A DNA stretch of 64,000 nucleotides, from positions 9,305,001-9,369,000 of the forward strand of contig OU015567.1 in assembly GCA_907165135.1 (NCBI GenBank), read 5' to 3'. This stretch comes from Oikopleura dioica. Taxonomy: Eukaryota; Chordata; Appendicularia; Copelata; Oikopleuridae. This document shows, in pieces, positions 25,607-37,554 of the stretch (position 1 is its first letter; each line of letters begins with the position of its first letter). The translations under genes were made by a program, and so were the position numbers. The notes below the pieces were generated by a model. It searched no databases. It worked only from the letters and a program-made list of their open reading frames with translations, and was not told where the DNA came from.

Positions 25607-26846
25607 ATGTCTTACGACGGTGGATACGGTAGTTTTGGTGGAGGAGCAGCACCAGCGGGAGAGGTAAAAATCTATTTTGGAATATTTGCTCAAGCTTTAG
25701 GCCGACTACTCCGGTGGGGCTACCTCTTACGGTGCTGGAGCTGGAGGTGCTTCTGCACAAGACGCTGGTGGATACGGCGCTCCAGCAGCTTCAGGTGGAG
25801 GTTACAACACAGGTGGAGCTCAGGGCGGCTACGGAGGAGGATATGGCGGCGGCCAAGGTGGAAACGCACCGCAGGCAGCTATTCAAATCAAGTCCAATCC
25901 AAAGGATGGTCAACTCATCAACTCTCCCGATTCACCAAATAACCAAAAGATGTTTATCGGTGGTGTCTCTAAACAGACAACTACTGGTCAGTAGATTTCC
26001 TTGTGCGCTTTTCAAATTTATCTCAGCTTCTCTTCGAGCTCATTTTGAGCAGTTTGGCGCAGTAAAGGACGTCGAAATCAAAGTTGATCCCAGTACTGGC
26101 CTTTCTCGAGGTTTTGGTTTCGTTCTATTCGAACTCCCAGAATCTGTGAACGCTGTGGTCGCGGCTGGCCAACAATTCCTCGATGGCAAACGAATCGATC
26201 CCAAGCCAGCTGAGAAGCGAAACTGCAAGGTCTTCATTGGTGGTATTAACCCAGCTACCGCTAGCGAGACCGTGCAGGAACTGATGGAGACTTTCGGAGA
26301 AGTCGAAAATTTCGAAAGGTACTCCGATTTTTACCAATCCGAGACCTTCCTTAAAAACTTCTAAGACGCACTGATCGCAACCGAGGCACCCTTCAGCCAT
26401 TCGCTTTTTGCACCTTCAAAGATGATGCCGTCGCATCAAGCTTGGCCAAAACCCGTTGGGTTGAGATCGAAGGAAAACGATGCGAAGTAAAACTCTGTAA
26501 GTTCATCGATTTGATATTGAATATTTATTTGAAACATTTAGCCATCGAAAACAAACAGAAGCTCTTCAACCAGGGTTATGGTGGAAATAGAGGCGGCTAC
26601 GGCGGTGGAGGTTACGGTCAACAAGGCTATGGGGGATACGGTGGCTTCGGAGGCGGTGGCTACGGCCAACAAGGAAACGGAGGATTTGGCGGCTACGGTG
26701 GCTATGGAGGTCCTGGCTTTGGAGGACAGCAGGGAGGATTCGGCGGTCCCGGTGGTTTCAGAGGCGCTCCAGGTGGCCGAGGAGGTGGACCTATGCGTGG
26801 TGGTCGAGGGGGTGGCCGCGGAGCCGGCAGACCTTCCCCGTACTAA
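25607..26846 (+). CDS. hnRNP A/B-D-like RNA-binding protein, two RRMs and Gly-rich tail
   Basis: Five exons (25607-25663, 25701-25986, 26027-26318, 26366-26496, 26542-26846) give 356 residues. A Gly/Tyr/Ala-rich N-terminus (~1-90) leads to RRM1 (RNP2 KMFIGGV, RNP1 RGFGFVLF) and RRM2 (RNP2 KVFIGGI, RNP1-like PFAFCTF), then a Gly/Tyr/Gln-rich low-complexity tail with RGG boxes. The tail ends GRPSPY, which fits the R-x2-5-PY core of a transportin-type nuclear localisation signal. The spacing DPSTGLSRGFGFVLFE and KRIDPKPAE is as in hnRNP D/AB and Drosophila Squid. Likely nuclear-cytoplasmic mRNA binding and condensation. The start is taken at 25607, directly after TCTCAG; an in-frame ATG at 25592 precedes that acceptor. 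Confidence 0.92.
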
Positions 26847-27194
26847 GATCACCGCAATCTGACCCTTATACGATCATTTATTCGGCAGCCTTTAAGGCAT
26901 CGAACCCATTTTACTAGTACTTTTTTGACCTACTGCCTAAAAACTATCCCATTACTCGGTGTCACGCAAAACTACTATTACTTTAAGAGAAACCTGAATT
27001 GTCTCCTCTACTTTCTATGAAACCCATTTTTATAACTTGAAAACTGTCCCCTTGTATCTACCCTTGACTGTAGGAGGGTTTCTATACCAGTATAAAACAA
27101 CTCGTCTTTTGTACATACTTGGATCATCTTCTTGAGTCTCAGTCAAATACAACTTGTTCGAAACTGAAATGTCTCATTTTTTTATCGTCTTAGC
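26847..27194. other. hnRNP 3'UTR and IFT88 upstream region
   Basis: 348 bp without an exon. No clear AATAAA was found. It ends with a T-rich tract and TCGTCTTAG one nucleotide before the IFT88 ATG. Confidence 0.5.
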
Positions 27195-29854
27195 ATGGAT
27201 GATCCGTACGCGAACTTTGATTATGAAGACGAAGGCGCTGACGCTTTTGATACGAACATTGATAACGATGAGGAGTTCAAGCGCGCACTGACTAGCCATG
27301 GTCGCCAAGGATATCGAGGCGGGACTAGCGCTGGCAATAGAAACATCTCTACGGCTTTCAAGCCCCAAAATGACAACCGCCCAACTACAGGCATCACTGG
27401 CGCTGGATATCAGAAGTCTACACTCAACTTGAGCAAGAAGAACTCAAATACGATCGTAGAAGAAGGAGATGAAGAACGAATGGAAGAAGAGAGGATTCGC
27501 GAGATCGAGCGAAACATCTCCAAGATGGTCGATCAGTCAATCATCTGCCAATCAAAAGGTGATTCTCGCAGAGCCCTAGAAATCGCAAAGAGTGCAGCGA
27601 GAAAGGAACGCGATGTGACCAAGAAGCGTGATGCGAGTGGACTCAGTGATGGACAGAATATGGATCTGACTTTTTCCGTTCATTTCAACGTAGCTGTTCA
27701 GTACGAAATGAATGATCTGTACTCTGAGGCTCTGCAAGCCTATCAAGTCATCGTGAAGAATAAAATCTTCCAAAATGTCGGTAGAATTCGAGTCAACATG
27801 GGAAACATTCATTTCAAGCTGCGGGAGTTCTCCAAGTCAGTAAAACAGTATCGCATGGCGCTGGATCAGGTCCCATCACACTATCGAACGATGCGAAGCA
27901 AGATACAAGCGAACATCGGCGCATGCTTCATCAAGCTCGGTCAATTTCACGACGCTGCCAGCGCATACGAGCATATCATGTCCGAACATCCCGATTTCAA
28001 GCCTGGATTCAATTTGATCATGTGCTACTACGCGATGAAGGACGCAGAGAAAATGCGACGAGCGTTTATTCGTCTTCTCAACGTCACCTCTGGCGTCGAC
28101 GAAGAAAAATATCAAATTGCGACAGACGACAAGAACGAAGCCGCTCATTTGGAAGCCATTTCTTCCGACCCTCTTAGAGCTCTCGAAAGACAGCGTAAGA
28201 CACTTGCTGAGCGAACAATTGTCCAAGCGGCGAAGATGATCGCCCCATACATCGAAGAGCACAATTTCTCCGCTGGCTTCGATTGGTGCGTCAATCAAGT
28301 CAAACAAAGCCCATATGGGGAGCTTGCGAGTGATCTGGAAATTCACAAGGCGCTGACATATCTCAAGGAGCACAGCTTTGAGCCCGCAATAAAAATTTTG
28401 AAAAACTTGGAGAAGAAAGACTCGAATGTCCGTTCGCAGTCCAATAACAACCTTTCCTTCATCTACTTTCTCCAGCAAAAAAATGCAGAAGCAAGTACAT
28501 TTGCCTCAAAAGCGCTACAGGCTGATAAGTACAATCCGAGCGCGCTGGTGAACAAGGGAAATACGGTTGCTTTCGAGTAAGTTCAACCATTCTCTTCTAT
28601 GTTTTCAATAAAATTTTAGTGGTGATTGGAGCAGCTCGATTCAATACTACCAGGAAGCCCTACGAGTAGATGCAGAATGCAGAGAAGCTCTTTACAACCT
28701 CGGCATTGCTTGCAAGCGGGTAGACCGAAAAGAAGACGCACTCGAATCCTTCATGAAGCTGCATCAAATTCAACGAACAAATCCACAAGTCATGTTTATG
28801 ATTGCCGACGTCTACCGATCGATGGGCGACAATAGCGCTGCTGTTGAGTGGCTTCAGCAAGCGTTGTCTGTTTCTCATAATGACCCGAAACTGTTGCAAG
28901 AACTCGGAGCTATATTTGACCAGGAAGGAGACAAGTCGTCGGCGTTCCAGGTATGCTAAAACAAATCACTTTTGGTAATCATGTTTCAGCACAACTATGA
29001 CTCCTACAAACTCTTCCCCGGCGACATCCGCGTCATCGAATGGCTCGCTAGCTACTACATCGAGTCTCAATTTCCAGAGAAAGCCGCCAACTACTTCGCG
29101 CGAGCTTCCGTCATTGATCCACATGAAGTAAAGTGGCATCTTATGAATGCAGCCTGTCTCCGAAAGATTGGAAATGTCCACCAAGCGCTTGAAAAATACA
29201 GAGAGACGCATAAGAAGTTCCCTGAGTCGAGAGAAGTGCTCGAATACCTGGTCCGATTATGTACGGATATGAGGATGGATCAAGAAGCAAAGGTACTATT
29301 GTCCAATTTTGAAATATCTCGCTTATCTGTTATATAAGGAATTTGCTCATAAACTGAAACGACTCGATAAATCACTCAGGGAGCGAGAAACTCGTGAGAC
29401 CCGTGTGGGATCAGCGACCAAGGGTAAGTCAATACATTAAAACTTTCGCTAACTAAAGTTCACCCGATCTCACATGAGCCGCTTTCATAAAACTTTATTT
29501 CAGGAAGACAAAAAAGTGCAAGCTCACGAAGGGGCTCCAGTAAAACTCGCAATAATGACCGAATAGGATCCGGTCGTATCGGTTCCGGCCGTGCTGGATC
29601 TGCAAAATCGCGTGATGCAGGCAGCGCTATTTCGAAAAGCAGCTTGGAAAGGGAGGACTCTGAAATAGTTTATGAGAAGATTGAGCCAGACGTGAACATA
29701 CCTGTAAGCCATCGTACAACTAATCAACTTCTCATATCCAATTTAGGAGTCAGTTCCGTCGAATGCTGACTATCGACCTAAGACATCCGCTGGAAAGCGC
29801 CAAAATGACGATTTTGATGATTTTGATGACAACGACGAGCTCCTTCCAGAATAA
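27195..29854 (+). CDS. IFT88: Intraflagellar transport protein 88 (polaris)
   Basis: Six exons (27195-28576, 28620-28950, 28990-29292, 29339-29423, 29504-29703, 29747-29854) give 802 residues (human ~824-833). IFT88 is a core IFT-B subunit needed to build cilia. The N-terminus DDPYANFDYEDEG matches the family NDYNPVYD-like start; TPR repeats follow from ~residue 160, with YSEALQAYQVIVKNKIF, FKLREFSKSVKQYRMALDQ, YNPSALVNKGNTVAF and FPGDIRVIEWLASYYIESQF as close counterparts of human segments. A Gly/Ser/Arg-rich linker precedes the conserved acidic end DDFDDNDELLPE (human DELGDDLLPE). The first exon is long (1,382 bp). The ATG is 1 nt after CTTAG. BNIP1 and then KIF3A lie downstream on the same strand. 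Confidence 0.97.
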
Positions 29855-29991
29855 GCTCTTCATATTTTTCTACTGATTTTCCTTTTCTACCGCAATCTTT
29901 TGTTTAGATTTATATTTGTTTACTCAATAAAAGCCATATTTTTCGTAAAATTGCGTTCAACCGGAACAGGTATCATCGTTTCCTCATCAGA

Positions 29992-32900
29992 ATGGCAGAG
30001 GACTTTGAGAAATTGGTAAATAAATGCACGATCCTTTCCACGGAGATCATCCACAATCTGGAACGCATCTCAAGCTCGCAGAAGCAAGAGGAAATCGACG
30101 ATTCTAATGTTTATGCTTCGCGAAAACTCGAGAGTTTCAAACAAACTTTGGGAGGCATAGAAAACACTATTGTCCCCGGTAAGTCTACTAGTCTTGTTCT
30201 GTTCGTGTTTTTGTTCTGTTTACGGTGTTAGAATAAGTACCTCCTGAGTCATCAAAGTCTCCACATGTTCCAGTGGCGGCAATTTGTTTGCCAGAGAGTT
30301 GGGTGTCGAAATCGTAGGCATCGATGAGTTGCATTCTGAGTTTTCCACCAACGTTGCTAAACGGATAAGAGCCGGTTTCTAAGCCAACAAAAGGCCATCC
30401 AGTAGTAAAATAATCTTGAGTAGTTTGAAAGATTTTCCTGTGGTGTAATAATATTCCGTTTTAAAACTATTCCTTCGCTATCGGCAATTCCGTAGCCAGA
30501 ACCAGTTTGATCGACGAAGAATCCTCCGACTCGTCGATCATTTGTCTCGGTTATCTTAACATGAATCCATCCATCATCAAAGAAATAGGCTATGGGGAGA
30601 GCGCTTGCTGCCAGATTAGCGAATGAAGTGACCATGCCAGCCTCAAAAGTAGGGAGAGAGAAGGAAAGTCCATTGTGCCCAATTTTTTCACGCAGTCCTT
30701 GAACCTTAATTTGTATTAGTTATGAGAATTCTTGAATTAATTTACGGAGTATCTGGTCTCATCATAGACACAAAGCGAGAATCTAAATTCACTTGACTCT
30801 TTCGCGTTCTGGAGTCCAATGTGAATATCACCAACTGGAACGAAATTGGCATCGAGAGATGGTCTAAAAGTAACGGTTTTCCCCGCTTCAACGGTAAGCG
30901 AAAGCTTCGAGCTTTCATCGAATTCGACGCCTTTCTCGTTTTCGTTGTTTTCTAGCCATCCGCCGATAGGTTTTGGGAATGTAACATCGATCTCGCCCAA
31001 CTGAGTTGAAAACGGACAAAGTTTGTAGATCGACTGCACTGGGTAATCATCATTAGCCGTTCCAGTTTCACACCCAGTGGTGATAAACGGATTCTCTGTT
31101 CGAAGCACGTATCCGGGATGACCAGTTATCCGACCAGAAACATCGGAAATTGCGAACATTTCACGATCAGCCTTATTATCATTATTCAACTTGTCATCTC
31201 CGAAGATCAGCGGGCAGTTTTCGAAAAGGTTCGAATGGAGAGCTACATTTTCAGGGTTAACTGTAAAGCGAGAGTTGTTTCCAGGGACGATTGGTGCTCT
31301 GATCGCGCCAAAGCCGGCACTGTCTGGGAAAAAGTCAAAGAAGCGGTTGTTAGAAATGATGGTTGGTTCGGATGATGCGGATACCACGATACCGCCTTGG
31401 ATTTCATCTCGTGGGAGAGGAGCTTGTCGGTAAACATCATTTGATGGCTTATACCAGCTGTATTTATATTCCTCTACTGAGTTCGGCTTAGGAAGCTGTG
31501 GCTTATCATCAATCGAGCAGTCCATAAGCTGGTCAAGACTCTTTGATTTTATGCTGCTTCCTTCATCAAGCTCATAGCAGCGCATGTGTCCAGTGTTTTT
31601 TGTGAAACCAACGAAGGTTGAGTCAGTAATTGTTTTCTTCGCCCCGTATACACCCTCAGATGTTACCAACTCGAAACCTTTGGCGTTGTCAGAAACCTGC
31701 CAATTTTCAAGATGGACGTTTGCTCCTTCAATCTTGTTCGTTTTCGTTGTATGGTGAACTTTAAAACCAACAAAATATTCGTCCGCCCAGTTTGACTCTG
31801 GTCGCTCCCAGAGATTTGGTCGCAAATCGTCAATTTTTCGATCTTCATTTGGCTTGAAATCGCCGTCTTGCCACTTTTCTGGCATCGCAGTGTATTTCAG
31901 TCCTGTTGGATCGCCTTCAGGAAGCATCGACAAGAAGGGAGCGTTATGGGATGCAGTTGGTCCATCATCCTTCACAGTTCCCGAACGAATGATTCCGTAA
32001 GTAGCAGCAGAGGCTTTGTTGTTCCTCCATTCTCGGCGACCAGTTTCTTTACTTGGCGGAATGGCTTCGAACTGATATTTTTCTGAAGCAGTGTGATGGA
32101 AGAACCAGAATCCGGCAGTGCCACCGACAGCAGCGTTGTCATGGATCCAGTTAGCACCGTGAGACATCCAAAAGACTGAAAGAGCTTCGCAAGGTGCTCG
32201 GCCAATTTCAGCGCCGTTATATTGATCATTTGCTGCTTCACAGATCGACCCATCACGATCAGTTGGAAGAATGATTCCAGGCTTGACGACAATGCCCAAG
32301 TTTCCAGTGATGTGATTGTAGGTTTCAACACCGTCTTCCATGAAAAATCCGTGACCGACAGTATTGTATCCGACGAAGTTCTTCACTGTTGCTTCATGAG
32401 TTCCGTGCACGGTGACGAAACGTGAGAAGCAATCGTGAACAGAGACGGATTCAAATGAACTCGGATCTTCGTATCCTCCCATTCTGCCAACATACCCAGC
32501 GTGATGCCAATGGAGAGGATATCTAGCGAGCCATGGTTGCCCCGCATTAAAGACCTCAATGTGAGAGACGTGGAAGTTCCTGAACTTCTTCGTTCCGACC
32601 ATGTGGGCTCCGTGTCTGTCGATATCTTCACCCTCCATTTCTGCAAAATATGGGCACCAGTTGACCTGTCGATTAGGGGAATCTTCGTTCAGCGATTCTC
32701 GAGTTCTAGCGTAGTCACAGACCGGTTCCATTTCTCCGTAGAATCGAATGTTTCTAATACGATTTCTTTTTGCTTATTTTTGAGCATTATTCTTACCTTG
32801 AAAGAAGTCCCACCTCCGCTCTCTGATCAATGCCAGTTCGCTGATCAATTCGACCCCAGTGAGTAAAGTCAGCCGGTCGGTCTAGCATAATCTCGAACCT

Positions 32901-35198
32901 AGTGCAATCATCGCATGGCCTGATGGTGAAGACTTCAGAATGTAATGGATCCTGGTCCGTAGAAGCAATCACAATCTTGTCCCCAACTTCCCAGGAAGAA
33001 ATGTCATGTGATACCTTGATTTTAGGGATTTGCCAAGCTGTTGAACTTGAGTACTCTACACGCTGCTCGAAGGCATTCCAAAAGTTAATTGCAGTAGCAC
33101 TTCCGAAAGGGTTGTCAAGTATTTCTTGGAATTCAGATATCGGCATCGTCTCGATCGCAGAGTCTCCCCAATGCGATTTCATTTTAAGTACAAAGTCAAA
33201 GCCTTCTTTTTCACCTCCGAGCGGAACTGGCCCAACATTAATGTACAGCGCGGCTGGTGCTTTCCATTCGTTGGGAATAGATAGTTTTAGATCTGATTCT
33301 CCATTCGCTGTATTAATAACACCTGCGAGCTGAGACCACTTTTTCTTGTGGAAAGTACTGTATGCCTCAGAAAAAGCGGAGTTTTCAAAGCCAAGTCCAA
33401 CAAGAAGCTCACGGAAAGGCGCCGTCAGAGTGTACTGAAGATCAGTAAAGAAAATAACCATTTCACCTTGATTCAGGTTTTCTATATTGAGTTTTTGCTG
33501 AATCTCTTCAGAAATTGTGCTTCCGCTATTGATGCTGAAAGTATCTTTCAAATCTCCTTCAGCAGAGAGGACGTGAAAAACCATTCGCTTCTGACCCCGA
33601 AGTTGGGTTGGCGCCGCGTTATTTTTATCTTGCGACCAGTTGAGCTGTTCGACAGCAATTGAGTCTTTGAAAAGATGATCTTCCAAATGCGTCCAATGCC
33701 ACTTTTCTTTTCCGTGCACCTCTACAACACCATCTCTATCGGCGTGAAAGTACTTTCTTCCGAAGTCCTTGTCCATTGAGTTTCGATTCCCATAAAGCGC
33801 AATATCAAGTTTTCCTTGATATCGACACTTTCTTGAGCCAGCCCAAATTTCTCCACCATTTTCGGCCTTCAAAGCAAGTGCTCGAAATTTTATGAGATTC
33901 CCGGTCGGTCCTCTATCTTTGAAAATGAGTTTTCCTCCAGTTAGGACTCGTACAACTCCTGTATCGATACTTCGGTCGACGATGACGACTCGATTCTCGA
34001 TTGTGACATCGCCAAATGGGTAATCCCAAGCCTCAGCAGCAACGCTGTCTGGACAAGTTCCATCTACGTCCCACTGGTTTGTTGGGAAACGGAGCTTGAA
34101 CTCGTCAGCTTCAAAGCCTCGTCTTCTCTTATCAGAGCGACCAGAGTTGAAAACCTGGCGCTTGAATTTGAGAAAGAATTCTTCCTCATTAACCTCCATC
34201 TCTGGATCGATGTTTTTGAAGATCTTCTTCCATTCTCTTTTGCTCAGATCTCCATATTGCTCCAGTTCAGCGTCGTCGAACGGTGCAGCTGAATTATTTT
34301 AATATATTTGCTATAGCCTATAGTATCATCAAATTTTAACTAGAAAGCTCACCTTTATGTCGGTCTTTCTTCCCCGCCAAGACGGTTGATAACAACAGGT
34401 GAAATAGCTTCATTTTGTCGGAATTTCTCTGACAAAGTGAACTCGTCAGATTTGAGATTAATTTTAAGTACGATTTTATCTCCGATGACGATTTCGGAGC
34501 CGGCTTATCTCCGGTGGAATTTTAAGATTTCAGCGAATAAAGCGTTTGATTATATTTAGGTTGTCCAAAATTGTCCAATTGCGGTATTAAATTAATTTAA
34601 ACTTTATTGCTAGTTCAGTTAAAGACCAGTTAAAATGTCCATAACGGATTGTTTGTTTAGACAACGATCACCAGGTCCTCACATCGAAAAAGCTAGGAGA
34701 ATCATACAACAAACTGAAATCGGATTTGAGGCTGAAAATGAAGAGCGCGGAAGCAAGACTGCAAAACCTCGACCGAAATAGCCTTCTGGGAGACAACAGT
34801 AAAAAACCAGCGGCAAAAAGCGGCCCAAAGATATCAAATGGTGAAGCAAAGACGAGACTGCGGCAGGTTAACCATTTGGTTGGAAACATTCTGAATCAGG
34901 GTCAAAGAGCGCAGGAACAGCTGGTTGATTCTAGTTATGTTCTAAGAGGGACCAAAGGAGACTTGGCGTCTGGATCAGATCATTTGAAGAATTCTAAACG
35001 CCTTTTGGAAAAGGTAGGATTAATCAAATAGAGATATCTCAAAGATCTGTTAAGCTTAAACGAAGAAAGAAAACTGACCAACTCATATTCTTTCTTTGCC
35101 TGGCATTCTTCTTCGCAACTTGTCTGTACATTCTATTCAAGCGTTTCACTCCTGGTTTCATACTTCGTCGGGTTAAAAGTGCCTTATTTTTGTCGTAG
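29992..35198 (+). CDS. BNIP1: SEC20/BNIP1 ER Qb-SNARE with a gene-containing intron
   Basis: Three exons (29992-30178, 34661-35013, 35055-35198) join in phase to 227 residues; human BNIP1 has 228. SEC20 is a Qb-SNARE for Golgi-to-ER fusion. The N-terminal half is helical. The SNARE region runs through TRLRQVNHLVGNILNQGQRA and SSYVLRGTKGDL, and the C-terminal anchor TDQLIFFLCLAFFFATCLYI followed by LFKRFTPGF matches the human TDKLLIFLALALFLATVLYI anchor. Exon 1 alone is not diagnostic; it is joined because donor and acceptor phases match and the total length fits. The resulting 4.48-kb intron 30179-34660 contains a whole gene on the minus strand. The ATG follows CATCAG by 1 nt, 137 bp after the IFT88 stop. 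The gap to the next gene is 74 bp. Confidence 0.87.
30188..34413 (-). CDS. CEMIP: CEMIP/TMEM2-family secreted protein (G8, ILEI-like, beta-helix), nested gene
   Basis: Four minus-strand exons (34413-34353, 34288-32797, 32753-30746, 30698-30188) give ~1,356 residues. The start MKLFHLLLSTVLAG is a signal peptide; no other membrane span is evident, so it resembles secreted CEMIP more than membrane-bound CEMIP2. A G8 domain (~100-230) is followed by an ILEI/FAM3-like domain (MVFHVLSAEG...VIFFTDLQY), then SWEVGDKIVIASTD, RAEVGLLSRNI and a long parallel beta-helix with GRMGGYEDPSSFESVSVHDC, FSRFVTVHGTHEATVKNFVG and GHGFFMEDGVE. CEMIP proteins drive hyaluronan depolymerisation. In the last exon the frame must drop one base near 30433-30436 (TTTT on +) to reach TTGWPFVGLETGSYPFSN. 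The C-terminal extension of human CEMIP is shorter here. All of it lies inside a BNIP1 intron. Confidence 0.88.
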
Positions 35199-35272
35199 AA
35201 TTCTGTAGTTCATCATTTTAAAAGTGCAATAATGGAAAGATTACACGGGTTTCTCATACTCATATTTTAAGA

Positions 35273-37554
35273 ATGAGCGATAATGTGAAAGTTATCGTTC
35301 GATGCAGACCCCTCAACTCTAAAGAAAAATCAGGGGGCTACAAAGAGGCAGTTCAGTGCGACGAGGTCAACGGTCGGGTTCTTATTGAGCGGCCAAATGA
35401 TCCACCAAAGGTATTCTTTTTTCTCTGCCTTTTTTTCACTTTTATAAGTCTTTCACATTCGACCATGTCTTCGGAAAAGACAGCCGGCAAGTCGACGTCT
35501 ACAATCTCACCTCTCGCCCAATCGTCGATTTCGTTTGCGAGGGCTACAATGGAACCATTTTCGCTTACGGTCAAACTGGAACTGGTAAAACATTTACGAT
35601 GGAAGGCGTGCGCTCAAATCCAGAGCTCAAGGGAATAATTCCCAACTCATTCGCGCATATCTTCAGCCATATTTCGAAAATTGGCGATTCTGGTAAGTCG
35701 AAAACTATTTTTCTTGAGTTTCACATCTATGCCTTTAGATCATACTTTTCTCATTCGCGTCTCTTACCTCGAAATCTACAACGAAGAAATCCGAGATCTT
35801 CTTGGGAAAGATCAGAAAAAGCGCCTCGAAATCAAGGAGCGCCCAGATGTCGGAATCTACGTCAAGGACAAGAAAGAATTCGCTGTCAACTCAGCTGAGC
35901 ACATGGAGAAGATTATGTCTCAAGGAAACCAAAACAGATCAGTCGGAGCGACCCTGATGAATGCCGACTCCTCCCGATCTCATGCTATTTTCACGATCAC
36001 GATCGAATCAATGGACAAGGGGCCTGATGGACAACAGCGCGTACGAAAAGGACAGCTGCACATGGTCGATTTGGCCGGTAGTGAAAGACAAGCGAAAACG
36101 GGCGCTACTGGAGATCGACTAAAAGAAGCGACCAAGATCAACCTCTCGCTATCTACCCTTGGAAATGTTATATCCGCTCTTGTCGACGGAAAATCAAGTT
36201 TCATCCCCTATCGAAACTCGAAGCTTACCAGATTGCTTCAGGACTCCCTTGGTGGCAATTCAAAGACGCTCATGATTGCTACTTTTGGGCCGGCAAATTA
36301 CAACTTCGAGGAGACTATTTCTACGCTGAGATATGCGAATAGAGCGAAGAACATCAAGAACTCGGCAGTCATCAATGAGGATCCAAAAGACGCGCTGCTG
36401 AGGCAAATGCAAGAGGAGCTTGATGCGCTAAAGAAACAACTGGAAAAAGTTGGAGAAGGCGGCGGAGTACCGACTGATCAACTCGCACAAATGAGCATAG
36501 GTATGTTATTATTTTAAAATTCTTATTTTTTTACTTTTTTATAGAAATTATGAAGCAGCGAGAAAACTTAGAAAAAGATCGTGAACTGGCGGAGAAAGAC
36601 AAGCTCAAGGCAATGAACTCACTGAAGAAAAAGGAAGCTGAAATCAAAAAGACCGAAAGTGAACAAGCCGAACTTGAAGCTAAAATGGCGCAGATCAATC
36701 AAAAAGTTGTGCACGGCGGCGTCAACTTGCTGGAAAAAGATGAAGAGCAACAGAAACTATTGGAAGACAGTAACAAGTAAAAATAAGGGGCATAAAGACT
36801 TCTGTATTATTATTTTAAAGAGAGCTACAGCAAAAAATCGCGAGCCAAGAAGACATGAAAAAGCGTATCGTAGAAGTCGACTTTACTCTAGAAGACATCA
36901 ACAAAAAATACTCTTCGCTGCAAGAAGAAGCGAGCGAAAAGACCCGCAAGCTGAAGAAAATCTGGACAATGTTCAACGCTGCCAAATCAGAACTTGCTGA
37001 CATCGAAGCCGAAAATGCAAGAGAAATAGAGTCAATGCTCGGTAAGACAAATTCTCACCACATATGACCCAATAAACGAAATCTTCTTTTGACGATAATT
37101 TTTGTGTATCGGCCCCATAACAGTTTACAACCTCGCAAATATCAAAATCACACATAGTGCGTCAGTAATTAATTTTTTTAAGATAATATACGAGAGTTAG
37201 AACAAAGTCTGCAACTGAAGCAACTCATCATCAGGAGACTAATCCCGCCAGAAATGCAACAACTGATAGAAGAAAACATGAGCTGGAATGATATGATCGG
37301 CGAGTGGCAAGTCAAAGGAATAGGTAGCTCTTTCCAAGGAGAATTTTTTCAATAAACTTTTTAAAACAGCTTACACTGGAAATAATATGATGAAACGTCG
37401 CGAAACACCACCTCCTGAACCAGAAGAATTCGACGAGGAACAAGCATATCTTGTTTATGGCGACCCAATCATGCCTTCTGCTCGACCAAGGACTTCGAAG
37501 AAAAGTCGCAAGAAAAAGAAATCCAGTCGGAATTACGAGCTTGAGCAGCTATAA
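35273..37554 (+). CDS. KIF3A: Kinesin-2 motor subunit KIF3A
   Basis: Seven exons (35273-35410, 35449-35692, 35739-36500, 36545-36776, 36821-37041, 37183-37323, 37370-37554) give 640 residues (human 699). The motor starts [15 protein letters not shown]; the P-loop is GQTGTGKT, switch I is [11 protein letters not shown] and switch II is [18 protein letters not shown]3A rather than KIF3B is shown by [40 protein letters not shown] and the tail [19 protein letters not shown] then TGNNM. The neck coiled coil is present but the long acidic insert of vertebrate KIF3A is missing. It pairs with KIF3B and KAP as the anterograde IFT motor, the carrier of the IFT-B particle that contains IFT88, encoded two genes upstream. 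The ATG follows TTTTAAG by 1 nt. Confidence 0.96.

Noticed and set aside
27876-28478. 200-codon minus-strand ORF opposite IFT88
   Set aside because: Lies fully in the long conserved IFT88 exon 1; codon mirror effect.
34635-34780. Separate gene starting MSITDCLFRQR just before BNIP1 exon 2
   Set aside because: The frame closes after 48 codons and ignores the GTTTGTTTAG acceptor at 34660; the downstream frame is clearly BNIP1.
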